DNA from: Thalassobius sp. I31.1
GTDB lineage: Bacteria > Pseudomonadota > Alphaproteobacteria > Rhodobacterales > Rhodobacteraceae
Length of the DNA stretch: 64,000 nt
Assembly: GCF_003031585.1 (NCBI RefSeq)
Contig: NZ_PWAA01000063.1
Coordinates: forward strand, 118,142 to 182,141
Direction of reading: 5' to 3'
Position numbers and translations under genes: made by a program. The stretch's first letter is position 1, and the number at the start of each line of letters is the position of its first letter. Below the pieces are notes generated by a model. The model was not told where the DNA came from. It made no database searches and worked only from the letters and a program-made list of their open reading frames with translations. Positions 61,395 to 64,000 of this stretch are shown here, piece after piece.

Positions 61395-62105
61395 CTATTT
61401 GCGAATGATGTTTGCGACACGGGCTGCGATGGCGCGGCTGGCCTTTGGAGGTGGGTGAATCAAGTCAAACGCATGGTAAGAACGGTCGCCATGAGGAACA
61501 AGATCCCGAAGGGACACATAATGTACGCCAGGATCTTTGCGGGCGGCTGTGACCAGACGCCGTTCCAGCTCATTTCCTTCATCTGCACAGTTTTCAATAA
61601 GGGAACCGACACCGGGGCTGCGTAAATATCCGACATAAATGACCTGTGCACCGGTTGCCCGAAGGCGGGACAAAAGGTTGGGAATTGCACCCCAGTTGCC
61701 ATCTTCCGACGCAAGAAGGTTCAGACGGTCAGTACAGGCGTTGCATCCGCATCCCAGAAACAGATCATTTCCACCGCCATTCAGAACAATCCAGTCCCGT
61801 TGCCCGGGCTGAAATTGTTGTGGTATGTTCAGGCCCATTGCGGCGCCAAGGGGTGTTCTTCGGATGACAGACGCGCCCAATGCCGACCGATCAAGCACCG
61901 GCTGGCGCAGATCAGCTTCTAACTGCTGCGCTACGGACTGCCCTGAATGCCGGTTCCAGGCCATCAGAGAATCCCCCATCAGAAGAATGCGGTCATTTCC
62001 TCCTGGCGATGCGGTTTCCGCGCAGGCTGTTATAAGCTGAAGTGCAATAAATATGGATATCAGGCGAAGAAAAAAACTGGTGAGAAACTGTTTACCGTAC
62101 TGCAT
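61395..62105 (-). CDS. SGNH-hydrolase lipoprotein
   Basis: A 236-residue SGNH/GDSL-type esterase with a lipoprotein signal (LISIFIALQLITAC, lipobox cysteine near residue 25). Catalytic blocks: the nucleophile serine in LLMGDSLMAW, the glycine in ASVIRR-type block 2, the asparagine in VLNGGGNDLFL and the Asp/His pair in FDLIHPPPKASR. Likely acts on esters in the periplasm or at the outer membrane. The ATG at 62105 starts the signal peptide; the frame reaches 62171 without support. Confidence 0.85.
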   Translation of the reverse strand: MQYGKQFLTSFFLRLISIFIALQLITACAETASPGGNDRILLMGDSLMAWNRHSGQSVAQQLEADLRQPVLDRSALGASVIRRTPLGAAMGLNIPQQFQPGQRDWIVLNGGGNDLFLGCGCNACTDRLNLLASEDGNWGAIPNLLSRLRATGAQVIYVGYLRSPGVGSLIENCADEGNELERRLVTAARKDPGVHYVSLRDLVPHGDRSYHAFDLIHPPPKASRAIAARVANIIRK

Positions 62106-62238
62106 TGAAACCTGTGTTTCCGGGGGGGGCAGATGATCGTATTGCACCAGAAAACAGTCAACCAACTGCATGTGTCAATGCTTTAGGGTTATCTTTCTGT
62201 CTTCGCATTCATCCCCCGGAAGAAATAAGAACCTGCTG

Positions 62239-63174
62239 TCAGCGTCTTGTTGGCTTCCTTGGGGGGGCGTTTTTGCTTCTGCGGTCCGGGCGTTTACCTG
62301 GCGAAGTTTTCTGTGAACCCGCCCCGGCATCAGCCCTTTGTGCCGCTGGTTGTGATCTGGTCGGCTTCTTTCCATGTGTTCCGGATTTCAGGCCAGGTTT
62401 GCGACGGCGCGTAACTGTTGGCTTTTCATCCGCACCATCAAGCCCCAGCTGATCGCGCACAACGCGTGATTTCAGTTCTTCAACCTCACCCGCCTTCAGG
62501 GATCCGATCTGGAAGGGGCCGTAGCTTACGCGCAGCAACCGGTTCACCTCAAAGCCAATCGCAGACATAGCACGACGGATTTCACGGTTTTTACCTTCGC
62601 GGATTGCGATGGTCAGCCAGGCATTGGCGCCCTGCTGACGATCCAGGGTCACTTGCATGGGCTGGAACTTCTCACCCTCTACCGTGATCCCTTTGCGCAG
62701 AGGTTCAAAGTTTTCATCCTTTGGCCGGCCATTGACGCGCACACGATAGCGCCGCAACCATCCGGTGGATGGCAGTTCCATCTGGCGTTTCAGCGCGCCG
62801 TCATTTGTCAGCAGCAGCAGACCTTCGGAATTCAGGTCAAGCCGTCCGACGCTCATCACACGCGGCATGCCTTCGGGCAGATTGTCAAAGACAGTGTCGC
62901 GGCCTTTTTCGTCGCGTGCGGATGTCACAAGGCCCGTTGGCTTATAGTACAGCCAGACGCGCGGTGCATCCGGTTCGGCCAGAAGTTCACCTTTTACAGT
63001 GATCTTGTCTTTCTCAGTCACGTTCAGGGCAGGGCTGTCGATCAGCTTGCCGTTGACGGTCACATGACCATCGGCAATCAGACGTTCGGCATCCCGACGC
63101 GAGGCAACACCAGCGCGGGCGATAACTTTGGCGATCCTGTCACCGGTGCGGGGGGCTTGGGCTTTATCTGTCAT
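62239..63174 (-). CDS. rluB: 23S rRNA pseudouridine synthase, RluB type
   Basis: A 311-residue RsuA/RluB-family enzyme. An S4 RNA-binding domain (residues about 11-60, VIARAGVASRRDAERLIADG) precedes the synthase domain with the catalytic aspartate in VGRLDLNSEGLLLLTNDGAL. Other conserved sites are YYKPTGLVTS and EGKNREIRRAMSAIGF. The C-terminal 70 residues are basic and disordered (KPGLKSGTHGKKPTRSQPAA), typical of alphaproteobacterial versions. RluB modifies U2605 of 23S rRNA in E. coli; RluE-like activity is not excluded. Confidence 0.88.
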   Translation of the reverse strand: MTDKAQAPRTGDRIAKVIARAGVASRRDAERLIADGHVTVNGKLIDSPALNVTEKDKITVKGELLAEPDAPRVWLYYKPTGLVTSARDEKGRDTVFDNLPEGMPRVMSVGRLDLNSEGLLLLTNDGALKRQMELPSTGWLRRYRVRVNGRPKDENFEPLRKGITVEGEKFQPMQVTLDRQQGANAWLTIAIREGKNREIRRAMSAIGFEVNRLLRVSYGPFQIGSLKAGEVEELKSRVVRDQLGLDGADEKPTVTRRRKPGLKSGTHGKKPTRSQPAAQRADAGAGSQKTSPGKRPDRRSKNAPPRKPTRR

Positions 63175-63249
63175 AGGGAGGCTTTACCCTGTCTCTGTGT
63201 AAAGGGAAAGATACTTGGCAGGCGGGGCACACCAGGGCATGACTGAAGT

Positions 63250-63708
63250 ATGACAGGTTTCACATCCTATATGGGCACAGCCCTTAAAGAAGCGCAGCTT
63301 GCGGCGGGCCGGGGTGAAGTGCCTGTTGGTGCTGTTCTTGTCTCACCTCAGGGGGATATTCTCGCACAGGCCGGCAATCGCACCCGTGAACTCAATGATC
63401 CATCCGCCCATGCTGAAGTGCTTGTGATCCGTGAGGCCTGCGCAAAGCTTGGTCAGGAACGTCTGCCAGGCTGTGAACTCTGGGTGACACTGGAACCCTG
63501 TCCGATGTGTGCGATGCTGATTTCATCCGCACGGATTGCCCGTCTTATATATGCGGCCTCTGACCCGAAATCCGGGGGCATTGAACAGGGGCCATGTATA
63601 TATAGTCACGCACAGGCCCATCACGTGCCCGAAGTGATAGATGGCGTGCGCGAACCGGAAGCCGCCGCACTGTTACGTGATTTCTTTGCGCAGCGCCGCT
63701 CTTCCTGA
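63250..63708 (+). CDS. tadA: tRNA-specific adenosine deaminase TadA
   Basis: A 152-residue CDA-fold deaminase that converts A34 to inosine in tRNA-Arg(ACG). Catalytic zinc site: HAEVLVIREAC (about residue 56, with the general-base glutamate) and PCPMCAMLISSARI (about residues 86-90). Also GEVPVGAVLVSPQGDILAQA. Divergent from rluB across 75 bases. Length normal. Confidence 0.94.
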   Translation: MTGFTSYMGTALKEAQLAAGRGEVPVGAVLVSPQGDILAQAGNRTRELNDPSAHAEVLVIREACAKLGQERLPGCELWVTLEPCPMCAMLISSARIARLIYAASDPKSGGIEQGPCIYSHAQAHHVPEVIDGVREPEAAALLRDFFAQRRSS

Positions 63709-64000
63709 AATTTCGGGTGCGGATTCGGAAAACCACAGATGACTCGTATCCGATTCCGGGGATTCTGCCTGCGATTCCACACGAAGTCAGTCTGTTTGGG
63801 GTGCTATCACCTGCATCCCTTTGTAGTGGTATTTAGGCGTGCGGTTGTTAAGAGGTTTTTCATGAATAAAAACTGTTTAAAAACATAAGATTAGTCGAAA
63901 ATTCAAAAAAGCTTCACGGAAAATGTAAAAAGGGGTTGCGGGTGTTGGCGTATAACCCTAGAACCCACTTCACCGGCAGGGCGACACGGAAACGAGACGC
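63709..64000. other. Leader region at the right edge
   Basis: No gene. Contains the probable rrn-type promoter described separately; the rest is AT-rich (aaaagcttcacgg). The downstream gene lies outside the window. Confidence 0.5.
63936..63964 (+). promoter_or_regulatory. Probable rRNA-operon promoter
   Basis: TTGCGG (63936-63941) and TAGAAC (63959-63964) with 17-base spacing, preceded by an AAAAAGGGG tract and followed by CACTTCACCGGCAGGGCGAC, a leader of the type I remember upstream of Rhodobacterales 16S rRNA genes. The 16S gene itself would start beyond the window, so this is a pattern match only. Confidence 0.5.

Overview
This 64 kb window looks like a chromosomal segment from a marine alphaproteobacterium of the Rhodobacterales (Roseobacter group). 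The evidence is gene content and style: moderately high GC with many ATGA-coupled genes, a hmuSTUV heme locus with tandem exbD genes, a Loktanella-type two-domain ALDH16 next to deoC, a PuuD-type membrane urate oxidase with a fused PuuE/UraD enzyme, and a TelA/XpaC/TerC/SPFH module. I see no tRNA, rRNA gene, CRISPR array or intact insertion sequence inside the window. The right edge appears to enter an rRNA-operon promoter.

Layout. (1) 1-8411 is a complete heme uptake locus. hmuS-hmuT-hmuU-hmuV run leftward (hmuV is cut by the window edge). The TonB-dependent heme receptor, a small secreted protein, exbB, two exbD genes and tonB run rightward. A TGA-N9-TCA iron-responsive operator lies between the two arms. 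(2) 8437-16495 is an accessory stretch, partly AT-richer and gene-poor. It holds two serine recombinase genes (one frameshifted), a nuclease-like protein, a LysR regulator, a Hint-domain protein, a small XRE regulator with inverted repeats upstream, and degenerate sequence. (3) 16496-18916 holds gabD and a divergent alpha/beta hydrolase. (4) 19084-26858 is a compact eight-gene cluster with a coiled-coil protein, an AAA+ ATPase, three small or medium membrane proteins (one DUF1523-like), two proteins I cannot assign and an AT-richer putAbiC-like abortive-infection gene in the middle. This is my best candidate for an undescribed system.

(5) 26881-33378 is carbohydrate and aldehyde metabolism: deoC, a small membrane protein and ALDH16 in one operon, then rpe and tal. 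(6) 33415-46524 is mainly purine and ureide catabolism: ureidoglycine aminohydrolase, an NCS2 purine permease, AllA, the PuuE-UraD fusion, UraH, PuuD and LysR. Interleaved are a phosphoglycerate-mutase-like phosphatase, a TopAI(YjhX)/YjhQ toxin-antitoxin pair, a TetR/SDR pair, an AbrB-family membrane protein and a peptidoglycan-binding protein. Urate can be taken to glyoxylate except for the allantoate hydrolysis step, whose gene is not in the window. (7) 46578-51800 is an XRE-cupin regulator divergent from gcvT-gcvH-gcvP. (8) 51915-55965 holds uraA, a PhnA-like protein, dtd, a zinc-ribbon membrane protein and a cytochrome b561. (9) 56083-61302 is a leftward module of terC, a 27-residue membrane peptide, xpaC, telA, a DUF2927 lipoprotein and an SPFH/GYF2 protein. 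(10) 61395-64000 holds an SGNH lipoprotein, rluB, tadA and the probable rrn promoter.

Recurrent features are strong bidirectional terminators between convergent genes, palindromic operators in divergent promoter regions, and at least four copies of a dispersed GC-rich intergenic repeat. All assignments come from reading the sequence and remembered family motifs; no database search was run.
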